The notes under the pieces are model-generated. The model ran no database searches. It saw only the letters and a list, made by a program, of their open reading frames with translations, and was not told the DNA's origin. A stretch of DNA of 44,584 bases from Clostridiales bacterium (GTDB taxonomy: Bacteria; Bacillota; Clostridia; Oscillospirales; Ruminococcaceae), in NCBI GenBank assembly GCA_012518465.1, contig JAAYSD010000089.1, positions 1 to 44,584 of the forward strand, written 5' to 3'. This document shows positions 24,178 through 31,163 of the stretch, piece by piece; position 1 is the stretch's first letter; each line of letters opens with the position of its first letter. The position numbers and the translations under genes were made by a program.

Positions 24178-24504
24178 TTATTCCTCCTCGGAGAAATAGG
24201 ACTCAAATTGCTTTAAAAATTCAGCTCCTACTGCATTATATTCGTCATCATCGTCTATTGACACAAGGTTTAACTCCTCACCTTCTTCAATACCCTTTAA
24301 AATAACAAATTCATCAGCATCGCCGGTTTGCTCCTTCTCTTCATTATATGGCACAAGAGCAAAGTAGGAATTTCCTTTATACTCAAGAGAATCGATAAAT
24401 TCAAAGGTTTCTGTATTCCCGTCTTCATCCTCAAGGTCAATCAGCTCAACAGAATCCATTTCATCTAATTCTTCCAAGTTTTCATTTTCAAATTTATCAG
24501 TCAT
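24178..24504 (-). CDS. DUF1292 family acidic protein, 108 aa
   Basis: Small, strongly acidic protein with the DUF1292 pattern: VELIDLEDEDGNTETFEFIDSLEYKGNSYFALVPY near the middle and FVILKGIEEGEELNLVSIDDDDEY near the end. Members are widespread in Clostridia and usually near alanyl-tRNA synthetase or related genes; their function is not known. It is a soluble beta-rich fold by prediction. The ATG follows AAAGGT. No neighbours of the usual DUF1292 cluster are in the window, so context gives no help here. Confidence 0.8.
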   Translation of the reverse strand: MTDKFENENLEELDEMDSVELIDLEDEDGNTETFEFIDSLEYKGNSYFALVPYNEEKEQTGDADEFVILKGIEEGEELNLVSIDDDDEYNAVGAEFLKQFESYFSEEE

Positions 24505-24694
24505 TATAATTACCTTTCTAAATATATTATTATCAGACCGCTACATTTTATGATACATTAATTTTTCCAAAATGTCAATATAAAAATTTGATTTCTTCAT
24601 GTTTATTATATTTTTCACTAAAAATTTGTCATTATGCTTAATAAGTTATTCAAAATTTTGTACAAATTTAAACGCTAAATGTTGATAAAATATA

Positions 24695-24723
24695 TTGACA
24701 TTCGCTAAATTATGTGGTATTAT
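24695..24723 (+). promoter_or_regulatory. Consensus promoter without a gene behind it
   Basis: TTGACA at 24695-24700, a 17-bp spacer and TATTAT at 24718-24723. It reads into the orphan region 24730-25345. Confidence 0.75.
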
Positions 24724-25155
24724 TTAATCAAGGAAAAGATATTATTAATAATTCGTAATTCCTACGACATATAATTTATAGTTTTTAATAAATTTACTTT
24801 CACTATATTAAAGCACGATTTTATTATAATTATAAATTAAAATGTTTTTAACAAATCCGTCGGGAAAGGAATGTGAGTCCAATGGTTAGTTCATCCACTG
24901 AGGGTTTAGAAAAGCTTTGTGACTCAGTGACTGTGTAATAATGCAGAGTTTTGAGAGTTATCTTAAACAACTCTAACGGTTGTAATAAATTATGTGTACC
25001 ATAATTTTTAAGATTGAACTCCACTTGCAAAAGAAAGCCTTTAGCTAATAAAAGTCACTTGTCCTACCTTTTCTCTCTTTCTGTCACAAAGCCTCAACCT
25101 TCACTAATAGAAAGTGCATAAGAACACGACTGAACGCTATTTATATAGTTATTAC

Positions 25156-25179
25156 TAAATTAATCTTAAGATTAATTTA
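25156..25179. repeat. 24-bp perfect palindrome
   Basis: TAAATTAATCTT followed directly by its exact inverse complement. It contains CTTAAG at the centre and no loop. It lies inside the candidate large RNA. Confidence 0.75.
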
Positions 25180-25318
25180 TGACGCAAAGTGTTTACATAA
25201 AAAGCTTTTAGTTGTATCATTAAGAGGAAGTGATGCCAATGTACAAGTTGTGCAGGAAAATAAGTGATGGTAACTAAAAATTTCTTTTCTTCCGTATACT
25301 TTCTGTAAATAAATTTTA

Positions 25319-25345
25319 AACACAGCGAAAATATTCGCTGTGTTT
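25319..25345. terminator. Bidirectional terminator between the orphan RNA and folD
   Basis: ACACAGCGAA and TTCGCTGTGT form a perfect stem. T-rich sequence follows on the plus strand and moderately on the minus strand, so it can serve both folD and the plus-strand RNA. Confidence 0.7.
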
Positions 25346-25356
25346 ATTATTTCTTA

Positions 25357-26193
25357 TTATTTTTGAATTTTTCTAGCCATAAGTGTATTTTTCATAAGCA
25401 TTGCAATAGTCATAGGTCCTACTCCGCCCGGCACAGGAGTTATAAATGATGCTTTCTTTTCAACTTCATCAAAGCATACATCTCCGCAAAGCTTACCATC
25501 AGCGTTCCTGTTCATGCCTACATCAATGACAACAGCACCTTGTTTAACCATTTCAGGCTTAACAAATTCAGCAATACCCACAGCACTGACCAAGACATCA
25601 GCTCTAGAGCATACTTCAGCCAAATTCTCAGTTTTGGAATGGCAAATAGTAACAGTAGCATCTTCATGTAAAAGCAGCATAGCCATGGGCTTGCCCACTA
25701 TATTCGACCTACCTATTACTACGCATTCCTTCCCTTTTACTAAAACTCCCGTACTATGAATTAGCTCCATTACGCCTGCCGGTGTACAAGGAAGAAAACT
25801 GTAATTACCTATCATAATCTTTCCTACATTTTCAGCGTGAAAGGCATCAACATCTTTTATAGGCGATATTCTTTCAATGATTCTGTTCTCATTTATGTGC
25901 TTTGGCAAAGGCAATTGCACTAAAATACCATTTATTTTATCATCATTATTCAATGCTTCAACCAACTGTAAAAGCTCATCTTCGCTAGTGCTTTCGGGTA
26001 AAGCATACTCATGCGAAATTATCCCACAATATTCACAAGCTTTTTTCTTATTATTTACATAAATTCTGCTTGCTGAATTATCACCAACAATAACCACAGC
26101 TAAAGAAACATCTAGCTTGTTCTCTGCTATTTCATTTTTTACACTGTCCTTTACCTTAAGGGAAACTGCCCTTCCGTCAATTATTTTCGCCAT
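25357..26193 (-). CDS. folD: Bifunctional methylenetetrahydrofolate dehydrogenase/cyclohydrolase
   Basis: Interconverts 5,10-methylene-THF and 10-formyl-THF for one-carbon metabolism, in the cytosol. Family motifs are SRIYVNNKKKACE, with the catalytic Lys, then QLPLPKHINENRIIERISPIKDVDAFH, GVMELIHSTGV, VIGRSNIVGKPMAMLL (dinucleotide-binding loop) and the terminal ITPVPGGVGPMTIAMLMKNT. Length (278 aa) is normal. The start is preceded by AGGAGG and overlaps the 3' end of lgt by 17 bases, so the two are one transcript. Confidence 0.95.
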   Translation of the reverse strand: MAKIIDGRAVSLKVKDSVKNEIAENKLDVSLAVVIVGDNSASRIYVNNKKKACEYCGIISHEYALPESTSEDELLQLVEALNNDDKINGILVQLPLPKHINENRIIERISPIKDVDAFHAENVGKIMIGNYSFLPCTPAGVMELIHSTGVLVKGKECVVIGRSNIVGKPMAMLLLHEDATVTICHSKTENLAEVCSRADVLVSAVGIAEFVKPEMVKQGAVVIDVGMNRNADGKLCGDVCFDEVEKKASFITPVPGGVGPMTIAMLMKNTLMARKIQK

Positions 26194-27319
26194 TGTTTTC
26201 CTCCTGATTAAGGTTTTCGCTATCTGTATCGCCTAAAGGCTCATCACTACTGATTTCATCGAGTGCTTCTTTATCAATAACAGACTCTTTATTATTATCA
26301 TCATTTTCGCCTAAAGCGTCAGACTCATCATCAACAATTTCTTCAGCCAGAATACTTGGTGCTTTTTCTCCCTCTTTTTCAAGACGAATTTTTTCCTCAT
26401 ATTCAGCTAATTTTTTCTTACTTTCCTCTGTATCACAATACATTAGATAATTTTCATCTCTTGAAAACTTTATTTTAAAGAATATAAACAGTGCTAAAGC
26501 TAAAATTGCACTTGCTATTGCTAAAACCTGAGAAACCCTGAATTGCCCCCAGTAAAGGCTATCCGTCCTTAACCCTTCAATCCAGCCTCTGCCCATTCCA
26601 TACCAGAATATATATAGCAAGATCATCTCACCGTCAAAGGACCTCAGCTTTTTTGAATAAAAATAAAGTGCAATAAAGCCTATTAAGCACCAAAGACTCT
26701 CATACAAAAAGCAAGGATGAACTAAAACTTCATTACCAACTTCTTTGCTGATAATAGTGCCTGTCATTCCCCATGGCAAATCACCTGCTGTTGGAGCACC
26801 ATAAGCCTCTTGATTTATAAAGTTTGCCCATCTTCCTATGGCTTGCCCGAGCAAAATCCCTACTCCAGCAATGTCATAAAGCGGTAAAATCTTCATCCTT
26901 TTAATTAGTGCCACGATAGTACCAACTAAAAATGCACCAATTATTCCGCCATAAATGGCCAGTCCACCATCACGTATTTCAGTAAAGGTAGTTATAAAAT
27001 TATATTTATTTACTGTTTCGGGGTTTAAATTATGAAAAATCACATAATATACTCTTGCACCTACAAAAGCACCGAAAAAAGCAAAAAATACAACGTCAAA
27101 AACATTATCAGATATCAATCCAAAATGCTTAGACCTCTTTAATCCGTAAAACAATGCCAGCATAGCACCAATAGCAATGATAACGCCATACCAGTATATC
27201 TCTATGCCAAAAACAGTAAATCCTCGGTAATAATTCCAGCTAAAGCCAAAGAAATTAGGAAATTCGACCTCCTGCAAAACACTAACCTCACCCTTGGCTA
27301 AAAGTCTTAAATAATCCAT
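26177..27319 (-). CDS. lgt: Prolipoprotein diacylglyceryl transferase with acidic tail (380 aa)
   Basis: Transfers diacylglycerol to the lipobox Cys of lipoproteins, such as the two binding proteins encoded in this window. Seven membrane helices are visible, with RDGGLAIYGGIIGAFLVG, then GRWANFINQEAYG (the Lgt signature), and WYGMGRGWIEGLR. The core ends near residue 285. About 95 further residues follow, rich in Asp, Glu, Asn and Ser (EEIVDDESDALGENDDNNKES onwards), which typical Lgt proteins of about 270 aa lack; the tail should face the cytosol. The ATG follows GAGAGG. Confidence 0.93.
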   Translation of the reverse strand: MDYLRLLAKGEVSVLQEVEFPNFFGFSWNYYRGFTVFGIEIYWYGVIIAIGAMLALFYGLKRSKHFGLISDNVFDVVFFAFFGAFVGARVYYVIFHNLNPETVNKYNFITTFTEIRDGGLAIYGGIIGAFLVGTIVALIKRMKILPLYDIAGVGILLGQAIGRWANFINQEAYGAPTAGDLPWGMTGTIISKEVGNEVLVHPCFLYESLWCLIGFIALYFYSKKLRSFDGEMILLYIFWYGMGRGWIEGLRTDSLYWGQFRVSQVLAIASAILALALFIFFKIKFSRDENYLMYCDTEESKKKLAEYEEKIRLEKEGEKAPSILAEEIVDDESDALGENDDNNKESVIDKEALDEISSDEPLGDTDSENLNQEENNGENN

Positions 27320-27413
27320 AAAGCAACCTCTCTATTAATGTATTCATAAAATTACTTGTGATTATTGTACCATATTTTTATGAAAATTACTATACCTTTA
27401 TGTGAAAATTAAT

Positions 27414-27449
27414 AAAAAAAAGAGCTTAGCCAGAAAACTGGCTACGCTC
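27414..27449 (-). terminator. Strong terminator of the candidate sRNA
   Basis: Minus-strand GAGC-G-TAGCCAG, loop TTTT, CTGGCTA-A-GCTC, then seven or eight T residues. Confidence 0.88.
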
Positions 27450-27541
27450 GCAAGCATGAGCTTAAATTAAATAATGAAAAATGTGTAGAACAAAAGAAAG
27501 GAGACAACTAAAAAACAAACGAAATGTTAAACCATTTCTTA
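27414..27541 (-). ncRNA. Candidate small regulatory RNA, about 125 nt
   Basis: On the minus strand a full-consensus promoter (TTGACA 27571-27576, 17 bp, TATAAT 27548-27553) and a strong terminator (27414-27449) bracket about 125 nt without a protein frame. The 5' part is unstructured and contains GTTGTCTCCTTTCTTTTG, which is complementary to Shine-Dalgarno sequences of the form AGAAAGGAG. The order promoter, single-stranded U/C-rich patch and terminator hairpin is that of trans-acting sRNAs. It is upstream of, and separate from, the lgt promoter. Transcription itself is inferred. Confidence 0.6.
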
Positions 27542-27547
27542 ATTTGT

Positions 27548-27576
27548 ATTATAGCCTATAAAGATGAGTTTGTCAA
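27548..27576 (-). promoter_or_regulatory. Full-consensus sigma-A promoter of the candidate sRNA
   Basis: Exact TTGACA and exact TATAAT with a 17-bp spacer on the minus strand. Confidence 0.8.
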
Positions 27577-27737
27577 TAATTTATAATAACTTTTTACTGA
27601 ATAGAACAATTTTTATTAAATATGCTTAAAAACTAAAGATTTATTTGTACATTTTTACATACATAATCATGTAAAAATAATTCAAGTTAAATACATACTT
27701 TAAAATATATTCTTTAGTGATGAAATTACAAGTACTC

Positions 27738-27766
27738 TTTACAAATAAAAAATTATAAGCTATAAT
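27738..27766 (+). promoter_or_regulatory. Promoter of the superoxide dismutase gene
   Basis: TTTACA (27738-27743), 17 bp, TATAAT (27761-27766), about 60 bases ahead of the ATG. The preceding 160 bases (27577-27737) are AT-rich and hold no other feature that I can support. Confidence 0.65.
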
Positions 27767-27828
27767 AAGTATACAAAATTAGTACATTTTAAAAAGCATA
27801 AATTCAAAAGTCAAAAGGAGGCTTTAAT

Positions 27829-28449
27829 ATGTTTAAACAAGTAGAATTAAAATACGATTTTAATGCGTTAGAACCCCACATCGATGAACTAACAATGAAC
27901 ACTCATTATTCAAAACACCATGCAGCTTATACAAATAACCTTAACACTGCTATTGAAAAGGTCGCTGATTTCCAAGGTAAGGATATTGAATATATCCTTA
28001 AAAATCTAGATAAGGTTTCTGATGAAGCAATAAGAACAGCTATTAGAAACAATGGTGGAGGATTTTACAATCACAATCTATATTTTAGCACAATAGCACC
28101 AAATGCAGGCGGCGAACCAAGCGGAAAGCTAGCCGAAAGAATTAAAAAAGATTTTGGCAGCTTTGATGCTCTAGTTGCTGATGTTTCTTCAAAGGCTGCC
28201 GGAAGATTTGGCTCTGGCTGGGCGTGGCTTTCAGCAAAGAAAGATGGCTCTCTAGTCACCTCCTCATCTCCAAACCAAGACAACCCACTAATCGAAGGCA
28301 GTGAAGCTGTGCCTATACTCGGCATAGATGTATGGGAGCATGCGTACTATCTAAAATATAAAAATGTAAGACCTGATTATATAAAAGCTTTCTGGAATGT
28401 AGTAGATTGGAATGAGGTTTCAAGACTGTATGAAGAAGCTATAAAATAA
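27829..28449 (+). CDS. Fe/Mn superoxide dismutase
   Basis: Dismutates superoxide to hydrogen peroxide and oxygen in the cytosol. The N-terminal helical part has MNTHYSKHHAAYTNNLN with the first metal-binding His, then NNGGGFYNHNLYF with the second. The C-terminal part has LGIDVWEHAYYLKYKNVRPDYIKAFW with the Asp and His ligands. The length (206 aa) is typical. Whether the metal is Fe or Mn cannot be told safely from these motifs. The ATG follows AAAAGGAGG. A monocistronic unit with its own promoter and a bidirectional terminator; it points to at least occasional oxygen exposure of the host. Confidence 0.95.
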   Translation: MFKQVELKYDFNALEPHIDELTMNTHYSKHHAAYTNNLNTAIEKVADFQGKDIEYILKNLDKVSDEAIRTAIRNNGGGFYNHNLYFSTIAPNAGGEPSGKLAERIKKDFGSFDALVADVSSKAAGRFGSGWAWLSAKKDGSLVTSSSPNQDNPLIEGSEAVPILGIDVWEHAYYLKYKNVRPDYIKAFWNVVDWNEVSRLYEEAIK

Positions 28450-28502
28450 AATATTAATGCGATAATAATTTTTCATTGTTACCCTCCCTTTATACACAAT
28501 AT

Positions 28503-28538
28503 AAAAAAGAGCGACTATTTTGATAGTACGCTCTTTTT
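28503..28538. terminator. Bidirectional terminator between sod and the SDR gene
   Basis: AAAAAGAGCG and CGCTCTTTTT pair, with an inner ACTAT/ATAGT stem. T-runs occur on both strands, as expected for convergent genes. Confidence 0.88.
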
Positions 28539-28542
28539 AATT

Positions 28543-29325
28543 TTATTCAATTCGCATAGCCTTTTCATGTCTTCTACGCTGAAAATTCCCCACCGCCTTT
28601 GCAGTTATAGCCTCGGGAAGTATTTTTCCTGCTATTTTTCCTACCTTCATCAAAATACCCGGTATAATTATTACCTGTCCTTCAAGCATTTTTTTCAAAG
28701 CATATTCAGCCACATACTTACTATTCATGCCACTAACTGAAAAGACTACGCCTGCTCTTCTGCCAAAGTCAGTTTTTACAGGCCCCGGACATAGCGCACC
28801 TATATAAACCCTGCTTTTAGAATTTTTAAGCTCCTCATGAATCGCTTGAGTAAGCCTAACAACATAATTTTTACTAGCATAATAGCTTGAAAACATAGGT
28901 CCACTGAAAAAACCTGCACTTGATGCAACATTAAGAATATATCCACTATTTCTAGCTTTAAAATCCTTTAAAAATAGCTTTGTCAATATATGCACTGCTT
29001 TTATATTTACATTTATCAATTCAAGCTCTGAATCAAGGTCTGTTTCATCAAAATTCCCAAACACGCCAAAGCCCGCATTATTAACAAGCACATTTATCTT
29101 AAATCTTGACACCTTTTTGTATAATTCCTTACAAGCCTCAGGGTCTGCTAAATCAGTTTTTACCACAGCCACATTTACACCATGTCTGCCCATAATATCA
29201 TGCTTTATAGCTATTAAAACCTCAAGCCTGCGTGCCACTAAAATTAAATCAAATCCTCTTTCAGCTAGGCTATAAGCTATCTCCTTACCAATACCAGAGC
29301 TTGCTCCCGTTACTAACGCTAACAT
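28543..29325 (-). CDS. Short-chain dehydrogenase/reductase, 260 aa
   Basis: NAD(P)-dependent oxidoreductase of the classical SDR type. The nucleotide-binding loop is TGASSGIG at the N-terminus, followed by VNNAGFG. The catalytic residues are Ser in VASSAGFF and Tyr/Lys in YYASKNY. It then has ALCPGPVKTDFG. The subgroup (SDR with an RR following strand 2, ILVARR) is often NADP-linked and acts on lipid-like or unknown ketones. The C-terminus is basic (QRRRHEKAMRIE). The substrate cannot be told. A GGAAGGGT ribosome site precedes the ATG, 13 bases after the upstream DUF2079 gene, so they may be co-transcribed. Confidence 0.88.
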   Translation of the reverse strand: MLALVTGASSGIGKEIAYSLAERGFDLILVARRLEVLIAIKHDIMGRHGVNVAVVKTDLADPEACKELYKKVSRFKINVLVNNAGFGVFGNFDETDLDSELELINVNIKAVHILTKLFLKDFKARNSGYILNVASSAGFFSGPMFSSYYASKNYVVRLTQAIHEELKNSKSRVYIGALCPGPVKTDFGRRAGVVFSVSGMNSKYVAEYALKKMLEGQVIIIPGILMKVGKIAGKILPEAITAKAVGNFQRRRHEKAMRIE

Positions 29326-29338
29326 ATTTTCACCCTTC

Positions 29339-31075
29339 CTATTTCCTTTTAAATATTGCTATTAAATCTTTATTATAATAAATAGTTTGATACTCACTAT
29401 TCATATAGTCCTCCAGCTTTATATTGCCTAAGCTATAACGCAAATCCAAAACTACATAATCTGTTTGCCTATCAGTATAATTGATTTCATATACTTCCCT
29501 TCTATCAGAAAGGGGAGTAACTAAAAATGTACTTGCTTTTACCGACTTATCTTGCTCAACAAGGCTTAATGCTGAAAAAATCTCTTCGCTTTTGTGCTTG
29601 TTGTCAATATAGCTTTCAATGCTATCAAGCTTTCTTAAATGTGTTCCACTAAAAAAAATAAAGGATATTGTTGTTGCTGAAATAATTATCTTTTTCATAG
29701 TCTTATTATTCTCAAAGCTTGAGTAATTTATAATAGCTAAATAAAATAAAAACACCGATGACGCATAAGTGTACTGAAATCCAATATTGTGCTGATATCC
29801 ATAATCGGACATCATATTGACAAGCACCATGGGAAAAAGCAAAATTATTGAAGATGCCTTTTTAATCAAAACCGGTAAAAATCCCAACGGCAAGAGCATG
29901 TACATTAAAAACTTCAGCTTTTCAGCTGTAAAGCTCTCATAAAATACAATAGCAGGATTTTTAATAACATTGATAATTACAGTAACAAGGCTGTCTTTAC
30001 CACCGAATATAAAATTACTATACCTATAAGACATAATCCCAAGGCCAAATACCGACATTAAGGAAGTAACAGCAATAAAATAAACCAAAGATATAGAAAG
30101 CAAAATCCCACCTAGCTTAAAATTCTTCCTTGAAAAAATTAAATATAAGGCAAAGAAAATTACATATACCGGTGCATCTTCCTTCACTAACAAAACTAAT
30201 AATGCAAATAAAATCGATAGCTTGTAATTACTTTTTTCAGCAAAATAAAATAAAAACAGCAAAAGAGGTGGCAGAAAAGCATTTTCATGAAAATAAAAGA
30301 AATTCGCCCCTATAAGTGCCGGATACAAAGAATATATTATGCAAAAAAGTAGAGAAACCTTTTGAGAAAGCTTAAAATGCTTGCATAATTTATATAAAGG
30401 AATTATCCCTAAGGAAACTAAAATCCCTTGAGAAATAAGTAATGTCATCGGACTGGGAAAGATAAAATACACTGGCAAAAGTAAATAAAATATTGGTGAA
30501 AAATGCACAGCAAAATGACTAAGCAAGCCATCCCTTTCACAAGTAGTGAGTGGCTGCAGAGTTTCCTTCATGTAATAATACATTTGAGAAAAAATTCCCA
30601 TATCATAGGTTGGTGTAAGGTGTCTCAAATAATTTATACTTGTGATAACCCCCACAAATAAAGCCATAAACACACCAAAAGCTGCTATCATTGTTATAGA
30701 TAATCTTTTGCTCAGCTCAATTTTCCCTAAATCCTTATAAATATAAAAAATAACTCCACTAACTATTATTGAAATTCCAACGGTATATAAAAAATCATTA
30801 GCCTCATAAGCAGTAAGCATACCAGTAATAACTGAAGCTATCCCAAAAGTATAGGAATCAATTTTCCTATTGCTAAATAACAACAAAATAATATATACTA
30901 AAAAAACACAAAGAATTTTTAATAAGAAATTAATTTTTAAAAGATAGTCCTCAGTAAAAAAATCTTTATTGACAATAGCTATTTCCAAAGGGAGTAAAGT
31001 AATTATGGATACAATTATTTTATATATATAATCCTCAAATTTTAAAGACTGTAATCTTAGCTTTAAATAATTCAT
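29339..31075 (-). CDS. DUF2079 polytopic membrane protein, 578 aa
   Basis: About twelve hydrophobic helices with a large external loop after the first three. The segment TYDMGIFSQMYYYMKETLQPLTTCERDGLLSHFAVHFSPIFYLLLP is the DUF2079 core, related in shape to lipid-linked-sugar glycosyltransferases of the GT-C class (an Asp in the first loop and a His-containing loop). A role in cell-envelope glycosylation is plausible but not shown. The C-terminus is a soluble domain (IKLEDYMNSEYQTIYYNKDLIAIFK). The start chosen at 31075 has GGAGG six bases upstream; a more upstream ATG at 31087 lacks a good site. Confidence 0.8.
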   Translation of the reverse strand: MNYLKLRLQSLKFEDYIYKIIVSIITLLPLEIAIVNKDFFTEDYLLKINFLLKILCVFLVYIILLLFSNRKIDSYTFGIASVITGMLTAYEANDFLYTVGISIIVSGVIFYIYKDLGKIELSKRLSITMIAAFGVFMALFVGVITSINYLRHLTPTYDMGIFSQMYYYMKETLQPLTTCERDGLLSHFAVHFSPIFYLLLPVYFIFPSPMTLLISQGILVSLGIIPLYKLCKHFKLSQKVSLLFCIIYSLYPALIGANFFYFHENAFLPPLLLFLFYFAEKSNYKLSILFALLVLLVKEDAPVYVIFFALYLIFSRKNFKLGGILLSISLVYFIAVTSLMSVFGLGIMSYRYSNFIFGGKDSLVTVIINVIKNPAIVFYESFTAEKLKFLMYMLLPLGFLPVLIKKASSIILLFPMVLVNMMSDYGYQHNIGFQYTYASSVFLFYLAIINYSSFENNKTMKKIIISATTISFIFFSGTHLRKLDSIESYIDNKHKSEEIFSALSLVEQDKSVKASTFLVTPLSDRREVYEINYTDRQTDYVVLDLRYSLGNIKLEDYMNSEYQTIYYNKDLIAIFKRK

Positions 31076-31163
31076 TAAGTCCTCCATAAAAATGTTATAT
31101 ACATTTTATCACAATGAATTATCAAAGTCAATGATTACAGTCCAATATTTCTAGCTTGTACTA

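Larger units (their letters stand above)
24730..25345 (+). ncRNA. Candidate large structured RNA, about 600 nt
   Basis: The 850-bp gap between the DUF1292 gene and folD has no convincing protein frame on either strand. A consensus promoter starts the stretch and a hairpin ends it. A closed domain is visible at 24873-25024: GTGAGT pairs with ACT-C-CAC, and inside it are hairpins CACTGAG/CTCAGTG (24896-24929), AGAGTT/AACTCT (24954-24974) and AAATTATG/CATAATTT (24987-25007). The 3' half includes a possible long-range pairing ACTTGT (about 25047) with ACAAGT (about 25241) and a 24-bp perfect palindrome at 25156-25179. The first 110 nt are AT-rich. It does not look like RNase P, tmRNA, a group II intron or a known riboswitch; large families such as OLE, ROOL and GOLLD were not testable here. 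Confidence 0.5.

Noticed and set aside
24848-25030. A 60-aa minus-strand reading frame in the orphan region
   Set aside because: It has no ribosome site, lies across the stems of the candidate RNA and has no recognisable protein character.
24730-25345. RNase P RNA, tmRNA or a group II intron
   Set aside because: The universally conserved RNase P P4 strings, the tRNA-like ends of tmRNA and the intron domain V hairpin were not found.
27495-27600. 18-codon plus-strand frame beginning near 27523
   Set aside because: The GGAG-like site is too far upstream (about 18 bases) and there is no promoter on that strand.
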